A stretch of 64,000 nucleotides of DNA from the NCBI RefSeq assembly GCF_003285015.1, contig NZ_QMFB01000006.1, forward strand, positions 248,001-312,000, in the 5' to 3' direction. Shown here one piece after another: positions 28,701 to 36,675 of this stretch. The position numbers and the translations under genes were made by a program. Positions within the stretch are counted from its first letter, which is position 1, and every line of letters begins with the position of its first letter. The notes beneath the pieces are model-generated. The model had not been told where the DNA came from. It worked only from the letters and a program-made list of their open reading frames with translations, and did no database searches. This DNA is from Paenibacillus contaminans (GTDB lineage Bacteria > Bacillota > Bacilli > Paenibacillales > NBRC-103111).

Positions 28701-30423
28701 GGAGCGTGCGGAAGGGATTGCGCATACCGGCAATGCGAGTTTGAAGGTTAGCGGACTGGATGAGGGCGGTCCTGTTATGCTTCTATCCGTGAAGCCTGGT
28801 CCTACGGCATTTCGCGCCTATTACTTCACGCCTCCCGAAACCGTGTCCGACGGATCCATTCAGTTGGCCTTTATCATGCAAGATGCTCAAGGGAGAGCGC
28901 TCGGGGAGGTTCGTTCCGAACAAAAATCAATTGCCGCAACGTCAGGTAGCTGGTCCAGCATTGAACTGCTTGAAGATATTCCTGTTTCCTTGAAGGGATC
29001 GGAAGTAAAGCAGATTTTAGTTATTGTTATTGTTAATGATATTACTGACGGAACTAATTTGTATATCGATGATGTTATGATGTATCAGAACGCTGCTGTT
29101 ATCTCCGATCAGAAATTTTGGAGAATGACTGATCTCGCGGCAAATGAGGGGCCGAACGGAGGCCCGGTCCGCAATCAGATAACCGAACTTGCAGGAGCCG
29201 CGGAGCCTTCCGATGTACGGGAATATGCCCGTCTGATGCTCAATATCCTTGCCGGGGCGGCGCCTGTTACGGAAAATGCTTCTTTTGAAACGGGAACGAC
29301 GACAGATGTTTCACCTTGGTCGCTAGGCTGGATCGAGGGGAGAGGCGCCATGGAGCGCCGTACGGGAACGGCCCGTTCCGGAAATGCCGGTTTATTAATC
29401 AAGGGATTACTTAATGGCGGCCCATTCCAGAATGTTTCGCCTAAAGCGGGGCCTTTTGCGCTTCGAGCTTACTTCCATGCTCCGGGGGCGACCCCGACGA
29501 CGGCGGGCACGATACAACTCGCGGTTAACCTGAAGGATGCGAGTGGAAATGAGCTGGGCAATATTATGCGTTCGAATTTCAAACCGATATCGGTCGCAGC
29601 CAACGGATGGATAACCGTCGACATGGCGGGAATCATTCCGGAAAAAATCAATGGTATCGAGGTTAGTACAGCGTTAGTCGTAGTCGTTGTCAGCAATATG
29701 GAGGAGGAAACCGAGCTTTATCTCGATGATGTCGATTTCTATCAATTATCGTCATCCTCGCCTCAGCTCCAAGTGACGGATCAGACGTTCTGGAGCCTCC
29801 TGGACGAGGTTGCTGCGAACGAATCAAACGGCGGTCCGATCCGCAATCAGATAACCGAACTGGCAAATGGCACGGAGCCTTCCGAAGGGAGGGAATATGC
29901 CCGGCTGCTGCTTAGTGTCGTTGATGGGGCGGCGTCTGTTATGGAGAATGCTTCTTTTGAAACAGGGACCGTAACGGATGTATCGCCTTGGTCGCTGGGC
30001 TGGATCGAGGAAAGAGGAGTCATGGAACATCATGAGGGAACGGCCCATTCCGGAAACGCCGGCTTATTAATCAAGGGATTATATACCGGCGGGCCATTTC
30101 AGATGATTTCGCCTAAAGCGGGACCTTATGCAATGCGTGCACACTTTCGTGTACCGGCGGGTACGCCGACGACAGCGGGGACGATACAACTCGCGATTAA
30201 CCTGAAAGATGCGAGCGGAAACGAGCTGGGGATTTTGCGTTCGAATCTCATGCCGGTATCGGGCGGAGCCGACGGATGGGCTGCTATCGAATTGGCGGGA
30301 ATCATTCCGGAGCAAATCAATGGTATCGCGGTTAGCGCAGCGTTAGTTGTAGCGATAGTCAGCAATCTGGAGGAGCAAACCGAGCTTTATCTCGATGATG
30401 TCGGTTTTTATCAATTACCGTAG
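25780..30423 (+). CDS. SLH-anchored surface protein with GH67-N-like and DUF4838 domains and three C-terminal repeats
   Basis: 1547 residues. A signal peptide (about 1-37) is followed by three SLH repeats (about 38-88, 97-152, 163-222) that bind secondary cell-wall polymer. A Thr/Pro/Ser linker (about 240-300) leads to an alpha-glucuronidase-N-like domain (about 305-445, with GPSVWGTQNGVFDFLERYVG) and a DUF4838 domain (about 450-720). A helical region follows. The last 650 residues are three tandem units of about 215 residues, each with a short helical start and a beta-sandwich (FETGT...PWSLGW...GNAGLLIKGL), probably carbohydrate-binding. It is likely a cell-surface glycan-degrading or glycan-binding protein; the reaction is not established. 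Confidence 0.85.
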   Translation: MFIGIRNLPVRIAKLLIVPFVISMLLIVNLSHDEVAYGRTSLSDIDSSYAKNEIERLVDAGIISGFEDGAFAPAKPMTRGELSKVLTILLGLHEKPEAAGDFDDVAEGSWYRGYIGALVDSGITQGTSASKFSPDAFVTREELAVFFIRAFDLEKDAQRFKAVTEFTDAEHISEWAKPYVSLAFRIGFIGGMTNADGSLRFEPHLFAERQAAARLAYEFMENKNNYLERASKETKGEKGPEPTLTPTASTSTATPASTPAATPTSTSTPTPTSTSTPTPTPTPTMEPTATPTPPTQNETAIIVQNGQANAAIIVDADAESQILKAANTLADYVKKSTGATLPIMNAADFAAMNPTDDLVRIYMDPTDSFQDEHIDSLMQGLNSDGFIIHMHENTIVIAGPSVWGTQNGVFDFLERYVGVRWLMPGEDGEEVPETSSLRIPREDVVEQPAFKFRMISPLVVKPDEGGRLPLQYEWAQRNRVQGDYNAPLDLMHNLHILFSPEKYGVTHPEYYPNNTPPAPNVTTGWQPCFSAVGTVQAASESIIQYFNENPNKTSYSLSVNDVGGFCEANPAHPSFPNKYNSIGLLDMSDIYYNWVNQVVAEVLTVHPDKWFGLLAYQEVMDPPSFSLNSRVIPFITKDRMAWIDDETKEQGQSQMEQWNAVANELGWYDYTYGTFYVVPRMYQHQMAENYQYAYEHQVSSIYMEMYSNWGDGPKPWVTSKLLWNPNLNIDDLLDEWYLGAVGETAAADLKSYYALWEQIWTERMKTSEWFHVAKGRTFMPFQDLSYLHEVTDEDIAESRRLLESVVDKAVTNKQKARANLLLQAFEYYEASALSYARENTKPSNVSEAIALLDHVGNTIDSKMQLAQKRYDLLEQFKENPVLIDILPPYYWSGWNKFDFWNLVEYMKGEAEGGEFTQKVNELAANVNPSQSREFARLLKEATTGEYPLIPNFSFEDGAATTPPWSYWVQTTGKMERAEGIAHTGNASLKVSGLDEGGPVMLLSVKPGPTAFRAYYFTPPETVSDGSIQLAFIMQDAQGRALGEVRSEQKSIAATSGSWSSIELLEDIPVSLKGSEVKQILVIVIVNDITDGTNLYIDDVMMYQNAAVISDQKFWRMTDLAANEGPNGGPVRNQITELAGAAEPSDVREYARLMLNILAGAAPVTENASFETGTTTDVSPWSLGWIEGRGAMERRTGTARSGNAGLLIKGLLNGGPFQNVSPKAGPFALRAYFHAPGATPTTAGTIQLAVNLKDASGNELGNIMRSNFKPISVAANGWITVDMAGIIPEKINGIEVSTALVVVVVSNMEEETELYLDDVDFYQLSSSSPQLQVTDQTFWSLLDEVAANESNGGPIRNQITELANGTEPSEGREYARLLLSVVDGAASVMENASFETGTVTDVSPWSLGWIEERGVMEHHEGTAHSGNAGLLIKGLYTGGPFQMISPKAGPYAMRAHFRVPAGTPTTAGTIQLAINLKDASGNELGILRSNLMPVSGGADGWAAIELAGIIPEQINGIAVSAALVVAIVSNLEEQTELYLDDVGFYQLP
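28458..30420 (+). repeat. three tandem domain repeats within the SLH protein gene
   Basis: Units run roughly 28458-29095, 29109-29750 and 29781-30420. Units 2 and 3 remain close at DNA level (for example CCGCAATCAGATAACCGAAC and GAATATGCCCG recur), while unit 1 has diverged and is recognisable mainly as protein (REFARLL, NFSFEDG, GNASLKVSGL). The order suggests an old duplication followed by a recent one. Confidence 0.8.
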
Positions 30424-30458
30424 CATGCTAAGGAAGGAATAAGGAGGTTTCATGGTCC

Positions 30459-33128
30459 ATGTCTTCTAAACCGACTATTTATTACTATTCAAGCACGCAT
30501 TGGGACCGGGAATGGTATGAATCGTTCCAGGGTTTTCGGTTCCGGCTGGTTGATATGATGAACGAGATGATTGATGTTCTCGAAACGCGGCCGGAGTTTC
30601 AAACGTTTCATTTGGACGGGCAAACGATCGTGCTGGAGGATTTCAACGAGATTGCCCCGGAGAAAAGGGAACGTCTTGCTCGGCTGATCCAGAAAGGCCG
30701 GTTGGTGGTCGGTCCTTGGTATGTGATGCCCGACGAGTTTCTTGTTTCGGGCGAAAGCTTGATCCGCAATTTGCAGATTGGGCGCCGCATTTCAAGGGAG
30801 TGGGGTGCCGAGCCGTGGAAATACGGTTTTGTTTGCGATATTTTCGGGCATATTGCGCAGATGCCGCAAATTTTCAACGGCTTCGACATCCCGTATGCGC
30901 TGCTGGGCAGAGGCCTTAACGAGCATGACGTACCGGCGCATTTCCGCTGGAGCTCGCCGGATGGAAGCGAATGCTTGACTTTCAAGCTCCAGGATCATAG
31001 CTCGTACGGAGCGTTTCTGGTCGTCCTGCAGCATGCGGAAAAGCAGCGTTTATCCATGGAAGATACGAAACAAGCGATCCAAAAGGCTATCGATCTCGAA
31101 AAGTCCCGCAGCCCGATCCCTATAACCCTGCTAATGGATTGCCAGGATCATGCGCGGATTCGTCCCAATACGGGAGAATATCTGGAGATGATTCGCGAGC
31201 TTTACCCGGACGCGGAAATCAAACATACGAATTTGGAGCAAATGGGCGGACAGCTCGAAAGCTTTAAAGAGCAGATGCCGATCCGGCAAGGGGAACTGAA
31301 CGAGCCCGGGAAAAATCCGGGATCGACTTACCTGATTACGCATACGTTATCCAGCCGGTATCCGTTAAAGCAAGCAAATGACGAATGCCAGATTGCATTG
31401 GAAAAGTGGGCGGAGCCTCTGGCGGCGCTTTCCGGGCTTCGCGGCCGCTTCATCCCGCAAACGTATACGCAACTAGCCTACAAATACTTGATAGCCAACC
31501 ATCCCCACGACTCGATTTGCGGCTGTTCAATCGATCAGGTGCATGAAGATATGCGCTATCGGTTCAGTCAGGCAAAAGAAATCGCGAGCCTGGTAACAGG
31601 TAGCTTCCTCGGCAAGGAACTAAAAAGCGTAGAGTCGGAGGAAAGCGACGGAACGAGAGCGCTTTACTTATGGAATCCGCTGTTTTTTCCGCGGCGGTGC
31701 GTCGTTACGCTGGACATTGATTTCGATCCCGGCTATACGGCTCAGTTCCAAGAGCCTTTCGGCTATGAACCTAAAAACAGCTTTCGCATATACGACTGTC
31801 AAGGCAAAGAGGTTCCATACGGTCTATGTCAAATCAAACGAAATTACAACGCAAAGGATCACGAGAGAGCGACAAAAACGGTAGATCGGCATACCGTTAC
31901 TTTGGAAGTTGAGCTGCCCGCGATGGGGAGCGCGGTTTACAAGGTTGTGCCGTCGCCTGTGCCTACTCGTTATTTGGAACGTTTATCGCGTTATGACAGG
32001 GAAGCGGAGAACGAATATGTAAAGCTGGCGGTTAACGATAACGGCTCGATCTCGGTTACGGACAAACGAAGCGGCCGCATATATGACAATCTGCTGAGCT
32101 ATTTGGACGACGGAGAAATCGGGGACGGCTGGTACCATGCCAACCCCGTCGAGGATCGGATTGTCAGCAGCGGCGGCGCCGCATGCACGATCGAAACGAT
32201 CGAAAACGGGCCTGTCCGAACCGTATTTCAAATTACACATGAAATGAATGTCCCCAAATGCCTGGACCAAAATCCTCATGGATTAAGGCGTTCGGATGAG
32301 CAGGTCAAGCTGGTTATCCGCTCCCGTATCGGGCTATCGCAAGGGGCGCATTACGTTGATGTGGAAACGGACATAAACAATCAAGCGCGCGATCATCGTC
32401 TGCGGCTTGTCGTTCCGACCGGAATCGAATCTTCCTCTTATTTTGTCAATCAGCAGTTTGCCTTTCTTGAGCGGAAGACGGGACATCGAACGGAAACGCA
32501 GAGCTGGAAGGAATACGATGTGCCGGAGAAGCAGATGAACGGGATTGCAGGCAAAAGAAACAAGGACGGTACCGGTCTGGCGTTCCTGTCCGCTTACGGC
32601 CTTCATGAGTGTGCGGCACCGGATGACCGAAACGGAACTCTTCATATTACCCTATATCGTTCGTTCCGCAAAACCTACTTGACCAATGGCGAAGAAGGCG
32701 GGCAGCTTATCGGGCCGCTGCGCTTCAAATATGCGCTCGCTGTCATGGATGCTTCGACCACTTATGCCGATCTGAACAGGCTTCAGGAGCATTTACAAAC
32801 CGATGTGTTCAGCTCTTCCGTCAAGGTTAATGAAACGTTCATACCTGCGGAGCCAATCAGTTATTTCCGGTTATCGGAATCGGATATTTGTCTCAGCGTC
32901 TTGAAACGGCCGGAAGACGGCAAGCAAGGAGAACTGATTGTGCGCTGCTATAATTTGTCCGAGGATCCTTCCTCCGCGAGGTTTACTTGTTTTAGAAGGG
33001 TCAAAAAGGTGACGGAAACGAATTTATATGAGGAGTCCGTTAAAGAAATCGCCCATGATCCGGATGGTTTTGATATTCATCTAGGGAAATGGAAGATTCA
33101 AACCTTCCGAATAGAGCTTGAGATATAG
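30459..33128 (+). CDS. GH38 alpha-mannosidase
   Basis: 889 residues, no signal peptide, cytoplasmic. The N-terminal catalytic domain has the zinc-site motif THWDREW (His14, Asp16) and the nucleophile motif CDIFGHIAQMPQ with Asp127; a further zinc ligand is in NHPHDSICGCS (about residue 350). A middle helical bundle and C-terminal beta domains fit the family length of 850-1050. It hydrolyses terminal alpha-mannosides, for example from N-glycan-type or cell-wall mannans. AAGGAGG precedes ATG 30459; the ATG at 30451 is out of frame and runs into TAA. It follows the SLH surface protein by 35 bp. Confidence 0.94.
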   Translation: MSSKPTIYYYSSTHWDREWYESFQGFRFRLVDMMNEMIDVLETRPEFQTFHLDGQTIVLEDFNEIAPEKRERLARLIQKGRLVVGPWYVMPDEFLVSGESLIRNLQIGRRISREWGAEPWKYGFVCDIFGHIAQMPQIFNGFDIPYALLGRGLNEHDVPAHFRWSSPDGSECLTFKLQDHSSYGAFLVVLQHAEKQRLSMEDTKQAIQKAIDLEKSRSPIPITLLMDCQDHARIRPNTGEYLEMIRELYPDAEIKHTNLEQMGGQLESFKEQMPIRQGELNEPGKNPGSTYLITHTLSSRYPLKQANDECQIALEKWAEPLAALSGLRGRFIPQTYTQLAYKYLIANHPHDSICGCSIDQVHEDMRYRFSQAKEIASLVTGSFLGKELKSVESEESDGTRALYLWNPLFFPRRCVVTLDIDFDPGYTAQFQEPFGYEPKNSFRIYDCQGKEVPYGLCQIKRNYNAKDHERATKTVDRHTVTLEVELPAMGSAVYKVVPSPVPTRYLERLSRYDREAENEYVKLAVNDNGSISVTDKRSGRIYDNLLSYLDDGEIGDGWYHANPVEDRIVSSGGAACTIETIENGPVRTVFQITHEMNVPKCLDQNPHGLRRSDEQVKLVIRSRIGLSQGAHYVDVETDINNQARDHRLRLVVPTGIESSSYFVNQQFAFLERKTGHRTETQSWKEYDVPEKQMNGIAGKRNKDGTGLAFLSAYGLHECAAPDDRNGTLHITLYRSFRKTYLTNGEEGGQLIGPLRFKYALAVMDASTTYADLNRLQEHLQTDVFSSSVKVNETFIPAEPISYFRLSESDICLSVLKRPEDGKQGELIVRCYNLSEDPSSARFTCFRRVKKVTETNLYEESVKEIAHDPDGFDIHLGKWKIQTFRIELEI

Positions 33129-33158
33129 ACCGGTTAATCGAATATGGGAGGGCTTAGA

Positions 33159-34106
33159 ATGGCTCGAAGAGTAACCATCAGCACGTTCAATTTCCATTAT
33201 TGTCTGGTCGAAGCGGACGGAGAATGGGAGCAAATCATCCGGAAGATCGAGCATCATTTGGAGCATAAAATCAATCAAGCGCTCCCGGACGAGCCGGATT
33301 TGATCATTTTGCCCGAGTGCTGCGATATGCCGTCCGGATTGTCGGGCGAGAGGCTTCGCGAGTACTATAGGCAGCGCGGCGACCGCATTCTGAACCTGCT
33401 TGCCGGCATTGCGGAGAAGCATCGCTGCTATATCGCCTATCCCTCGATCCGAACGATGGACGACGGCTCCTGGCGGAATTCCGTACGGCTTATAAACCGT
33501 AGCGGCAAAGTGATCGGCACTTATAATAAAAATCATCCCGTGATTATTGAAATGGAAGACGACAAAGTGCTGTGCGGGAGCGACGCCACGATTATGGAAT
33601 GCGACTTCGGCCGTGTCGCTTGCGCCATATGCTTCGATCTTAACTTTAATCCGTTAAGGCAGAAATATGCGGAGCTGCAGCCGGAACTGATCCTGTTTCC
33701 TTCGATGTTTCACGGCAGCTTCATGCAGCAATATTGGGCTTATTCGTGCCGTGCGTTTTTTGTGGGGGCGATTGCAGGAGGCTTGCCGAGCTCGATCGTA
33801 TCTCCTGTAGGAGAAATTGTTGCTTCGACCTCCAGTTATTTCGACTTTATCACCGAAACCGTGAATTTGGATTGCGCCGTTGTTCACCTCGACGGTAACC
33901 GGCAGCGTCTGAGCGCGATGAAACAAAAGTATGGCAAAAAAGTAAACATCAGCGATCCCGGATATTTGGGCTCCGTGCTCGTATCGAGCGAATCGGATGC
34001 GTTTACGTCGGAGGATCTCGTCCGGGAATTCGGACTGGAGCGTCTGGATGATTATTTAGCCAGGTCGCTATCTTATCATCAAGATCATCATTATATCGAA
34101 GCCTGA
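33159..34106 (+). CDS. carbon-nitrogen hydrolase (nitrilase superfamily)
   Basis: 315 residues from ATG 33159, which has GGGAGG seven bases before it; the ATG at 33144 overlaps that site. The catalytic Glu-Lys-Cys triad is visible: Glu53 in LPECCD, Lys124 in YNKNHP and Cys158 in CAICFDLNF. The family hydrolyses amides, nitriles or N-carbamoyl groups. Its position 30 bp after a GH38 mannosidase, with a terminator after it, suggests removal of an amide-linked group such as a glycosylamine or N-acyl group from the same glycan. That is inference. Confidence 0.9.
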   Translation: MARRVTISTFNFHYCLVEADGEWEQIIRKIEHHLEHKINQALPDEPDLIILPECCDMPSGLSGERLREYYRQRGDRILNLLAGIAEKHRCYIAYPSIRTMDDGSWRNSVRLINRSGKVIGTYNKNHPVIIEMEDDKVLCGSDATIMECDFGRVACAICFDLNFNPLRQKYAELQPELILFPSMFHGSFMQQYWAYSCRAFFVGAIAGGLPSSIVSPVGEIVASTSSYFDFITETVNLDCAVVHLDGNRQRLSAMKQKYGKKVNISDPGYLGSVLVSSESDAFTSEDLVREFGLERLDDYLARSLSYHQDHHYIEA

Positions 34107-34154
34107 AAGACAAAACAGCCTGTTGAGATCTCCTCAACAGGCTGTTTTGTCTTT
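34106..34154. terminator. bidirectional terminator between convergent genes
   Basis: A perfect 22-bp stem (34106-34127 with 34133-34154) with the loop ATCTC. Each arm ends in AAAGACAAAA on one strand and TTTTGTCTTT on the other, so it can stop transcripts from both sides. It overlaps the stop codons of both flanking genes. Confidence 0.95.
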
Positions 34155-36429
34155 AGACGGGCTCGAAATCATGCCCGGAATCGTCAACGACGGATCTTCT
34201 ATACTGCCCGGGCGGCATGCCGGTAATTCGTTTAAACATTCTTATGAAGGAGCTGACGTTCTGATAGCCTACCTGAACGGAAATTTGTTGAATGCTGCTA
34301 TTGCCTTCCATTAACAGTTCCTTCGCTTTGGAAATACGGATCTCGTTCAAATATTCGCTGAAGGAATAACCGAAATTTTCTTTAAAATAGCTGGATAAAT
34401 AGCCGCTGGAAAGGTTCAGCCGATCCGCCAGAACATCGAGGGAAATATCGTCTCCATAATGTTTATTTACATAAGCGGTGACAAAGGTGACAATAGGATC
34501 GTTCGATTCCCGTTTTTGACGAATGATTCCCGAGGCTTTCGACAGGAACTGCTCGAAAAACGTTTCATATTGCTCGTAAGTATGGCAATATTTGATTTGC
34601 TCGTAAGGCGAATTCTCATTAAGAAGCAAACTGATATCTTGCTTGCTGACGATGAGCGATTTGATGACCCGTTCAATCACCTGATTGGCCAAAAGCTGAT
34701 AATGATGCGCGTTCGCGGACTTTTTCCGATAGTGGGACAATGTCCGCTGCACGATTTGGATGAGGTTTGCCTCGTTGCCATGCTGCAGGTTCTCCCAAAA
34801 CTCGGTTTCCTGCAGATGGTTTTGCAAGGCGACGTCCGTGCCTTTATCGCCATTCTCAACGATTTGGGTTTCCTCGTTTAATTGCCTAGCTTGAATCATA
34901 CCCAGCGTCTCATCGTAAACGGAATCCAATTCCGCATACGCCGACAATTCCGGATGGATAGCGACAGTTAACAAGTAATAATCTTTGTCTCTATCGATCA
35001 CTTGCATGAGCGCTTTTAATTTGTTCATAACGTGAGCAAACTCTTTTTCATAAATGACGGTGCAGAGCAGGTCCTTCTCCATATTCATGGAAACGGAACC
35101 GGGTAAGTGCTCCGAAGTATACGTATTGATGAAAGCTTGGACAACCTTCGTTATTTTACCGTGCTCCATCGAATCGAATTCCGCCATGAAGCGTTGCGTA
35201 AAGCGGATATGAAACAAACAGAGATAAAAAGGCTCGGACGTGTCGATCAAATCACGGAATTCGCTTACATTCGTCTCGATATTTTTCATTTTTTTCAAGT
35301 AGCCGTATTGCTTGAGCAAAATATTTTTTTTGTTCAAGTCCAGATGGACGTCGCGGTTTGTCTTCAGGATGCCTTGAATTTTTTCGTTAATCACTTTAAA
35401 TTCATGAATGTTAGTCGGTATCGGCATGGCGTCGTTCTGCTCTTTGATGGAATCGATAATTCTTTGGAACGGATGGTTGAACCGGGCGCTCAGAAAGACG
35501 GAAACGGCAAGGCTCGCAGCAACCGCTATCGCAAGGAGAACGCCAAGAATGAGGCTCAGCTGATTAATTTTTGAAGCGACGGTTTGATTGGGTATCGAAT
35601 TAATGTAGGTTAACCCGGTTGCGTCCGATTTCTTATAAAAGTAATAAATATCGTCTTTGACCAAATAACCTTCTTTGTTCCCGGCAGGTATGAAAGTCAT
35701 CGCTTGACGTTCTTCATCGGAATCGAACACGGGCTTACCATCGGCACCGAGAATTTGGAATTTGCCGTTCGTCGTGTAATGAAAGGATTGGAACAGCTTG
35801 TTTGCATCAAGAAAAGCAACAAAATAAATGTCTTTGTCGATGACATTGCGAAAAATGATCGGAATGGAAAGCATGTTCGGAACGAAGTCCTTCACATAAG
35901 AATATTTGGCGAACTTGGAGGCAGGCAAAATATTCATATGTCCGGACTCTTCAAATTGACGCTCCCAGAAGCTTTGCGGATAATCGCTGCTGACGTAGAA
36001 GGCCGAAAACATTTTATCGAAATCAATAATGCCGTCTTTATCCAGCACGAAGGAAGCCGATTTGAACACAAGAAGCAGGTTATCCAAATACAGCATTTCG
36101 TTGGAAACCAAGGAGGTCAAGTTGTTATTCACCTGTTGAATCACTTCAAAGTTAACCTGTTCCTTATGGCTTGTCTTAAGAAGACTGATTCGGGCGTCGA
36201 AATATAAATCGGTAAGGTTCTTGTTGATCAGCGCGATTTGTTTCTCATAGTTGTCTACGGTTTTATTCAAGGTAAGATTATTATTATGAATGATCTCTTC
36301 ATTAATGCTGTTCTTGAAAAATAGAAACGATAAGAAGTTGAAAGATACAAGCACGAGGATAATAATGAAGAAGCTTACCAGAAGCTTAGAAAATAAAGTG
36401 TTCGGATTCCCAAGTTTTATCATCCGCAT
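34153..36429 (-). CDS. membrane-spanning AraC-family transcriptional regulator
   Basis: 758 residues, the only gene on the minus strand. A membrane helix (about 14-36) and a second one (about 295-318) enclose an extracellular sensor domain. A HAMP-like segment and a long middle region follow, and the C-terminus (about 650-748) holds two helix-turn-helix motifs of AraC type (DVLADRLNLSSGYLSSYFKE and IQQISVQVGYQNVSSFIRMF). Such one-protein sensors in Paenibacillaceae usually control a neighbouring sugar importer. The divergent binding-protein operon at 36676 is the obvious target. A G-rich ribosome binding site precedes the first ATG. Confidence 0.92.
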   Translation of the reverse strand: MRMIKLGNPNTLFSKLLVSFFIIILVLVSFNFLSFLFFKNSINEEIIHNNNLTLNKTVDNYEKQIALINKNLTDLYFDARISLLKTSHKEQVNFEVIQQVNNNLTSLVSNEMLYLDNLLLVFKSASFVLDKDGIIDFDKMFSAFYVSSDYPQSFWERQFEESGHMNILPASKFAKYSYVKDFVPNMLSIPIIFRNVIDKDIYFVAFLDANKLFQSFHYTTNGKFQILGADGKPVFDSDEERQAMTFIPAGNKEGYLVKDDIYYFYKKSDATGLTYINSIPNQTVASKINQLSLILGVLLAIAVAASLAVSVFLSARFNHPFQRIIDSIKEQNDAMPIPTNIHEFKVINEKIQGILKTNRDVHLDLNKKNILLKQYGYLKKMKNIETNVSEFRDLIDTSEPFYLCLFHIRFTQRFMAEFDSMEHGKITKVVQAFINTYTSEHLPGSVSMNMEKDLLCTVIYEKEFAHVMNKLKALMQVIDRDKDYYLLTVAIHPELSAYAELDSVYDETLGMIQARQLNEETQIVENGDKGTDVALQNHLQETEFWENLQHGNEANLIQIVQRTLSHYRKKSANAHHYQLLANQVIERVIKSLIVSKQDISLLLNENSPYEQIKYCHTYEQYETFFEQFLSKASGIIRQKRESNDPIVTFVTAYVNKHYGDDISLDVLADRLNLSSGYLSSYFKENFGYSFSEYLNEIRISKAKELLMEGNSSIQQISVQVGYQNVSSFIRMFKRITGMPPGQYRRSVVDDSGHDFEPV

Positions 36430-36576
36430 TTCGCTGCAACCCCCCGGTTTATGCGCGCAAGTAATTTGCCGTAGGCAATAAAATATTCATTTTTTCGGAT
36501 CCCGGACAAATCGCATACTATTCGGGAAAGTGTGCCTACCGCGGTACCTGCCTCAACAGTAAAGTTACATTATCAC

Positions 36577-36605
36577 AAGATTTTTGAATAAGCCATAGAA
36601 ATCTT
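36577..36605. promoter_or_regulatory. inverted repeat in the divergent regulator/importer spacer
   Basis: AAGATTT and AAATCTT, 15 bases apart, in the 246-bp spacer between the AraC-type regulator and the binding-protein gene. It is a candidate operator or promoter-proximal element. A smaller TTGCC-GTA-GGCAA repeat lies at about 36466-36478. Neither is a known consensus. Confidence 0.35.
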
Positions 36606-36675
36606 GGCGAAACAGGCTTTCGAGATTGGGGCTTGGAGAAGTACAAAAAACGCACAAACAAAGGAGAAGTGAGAC

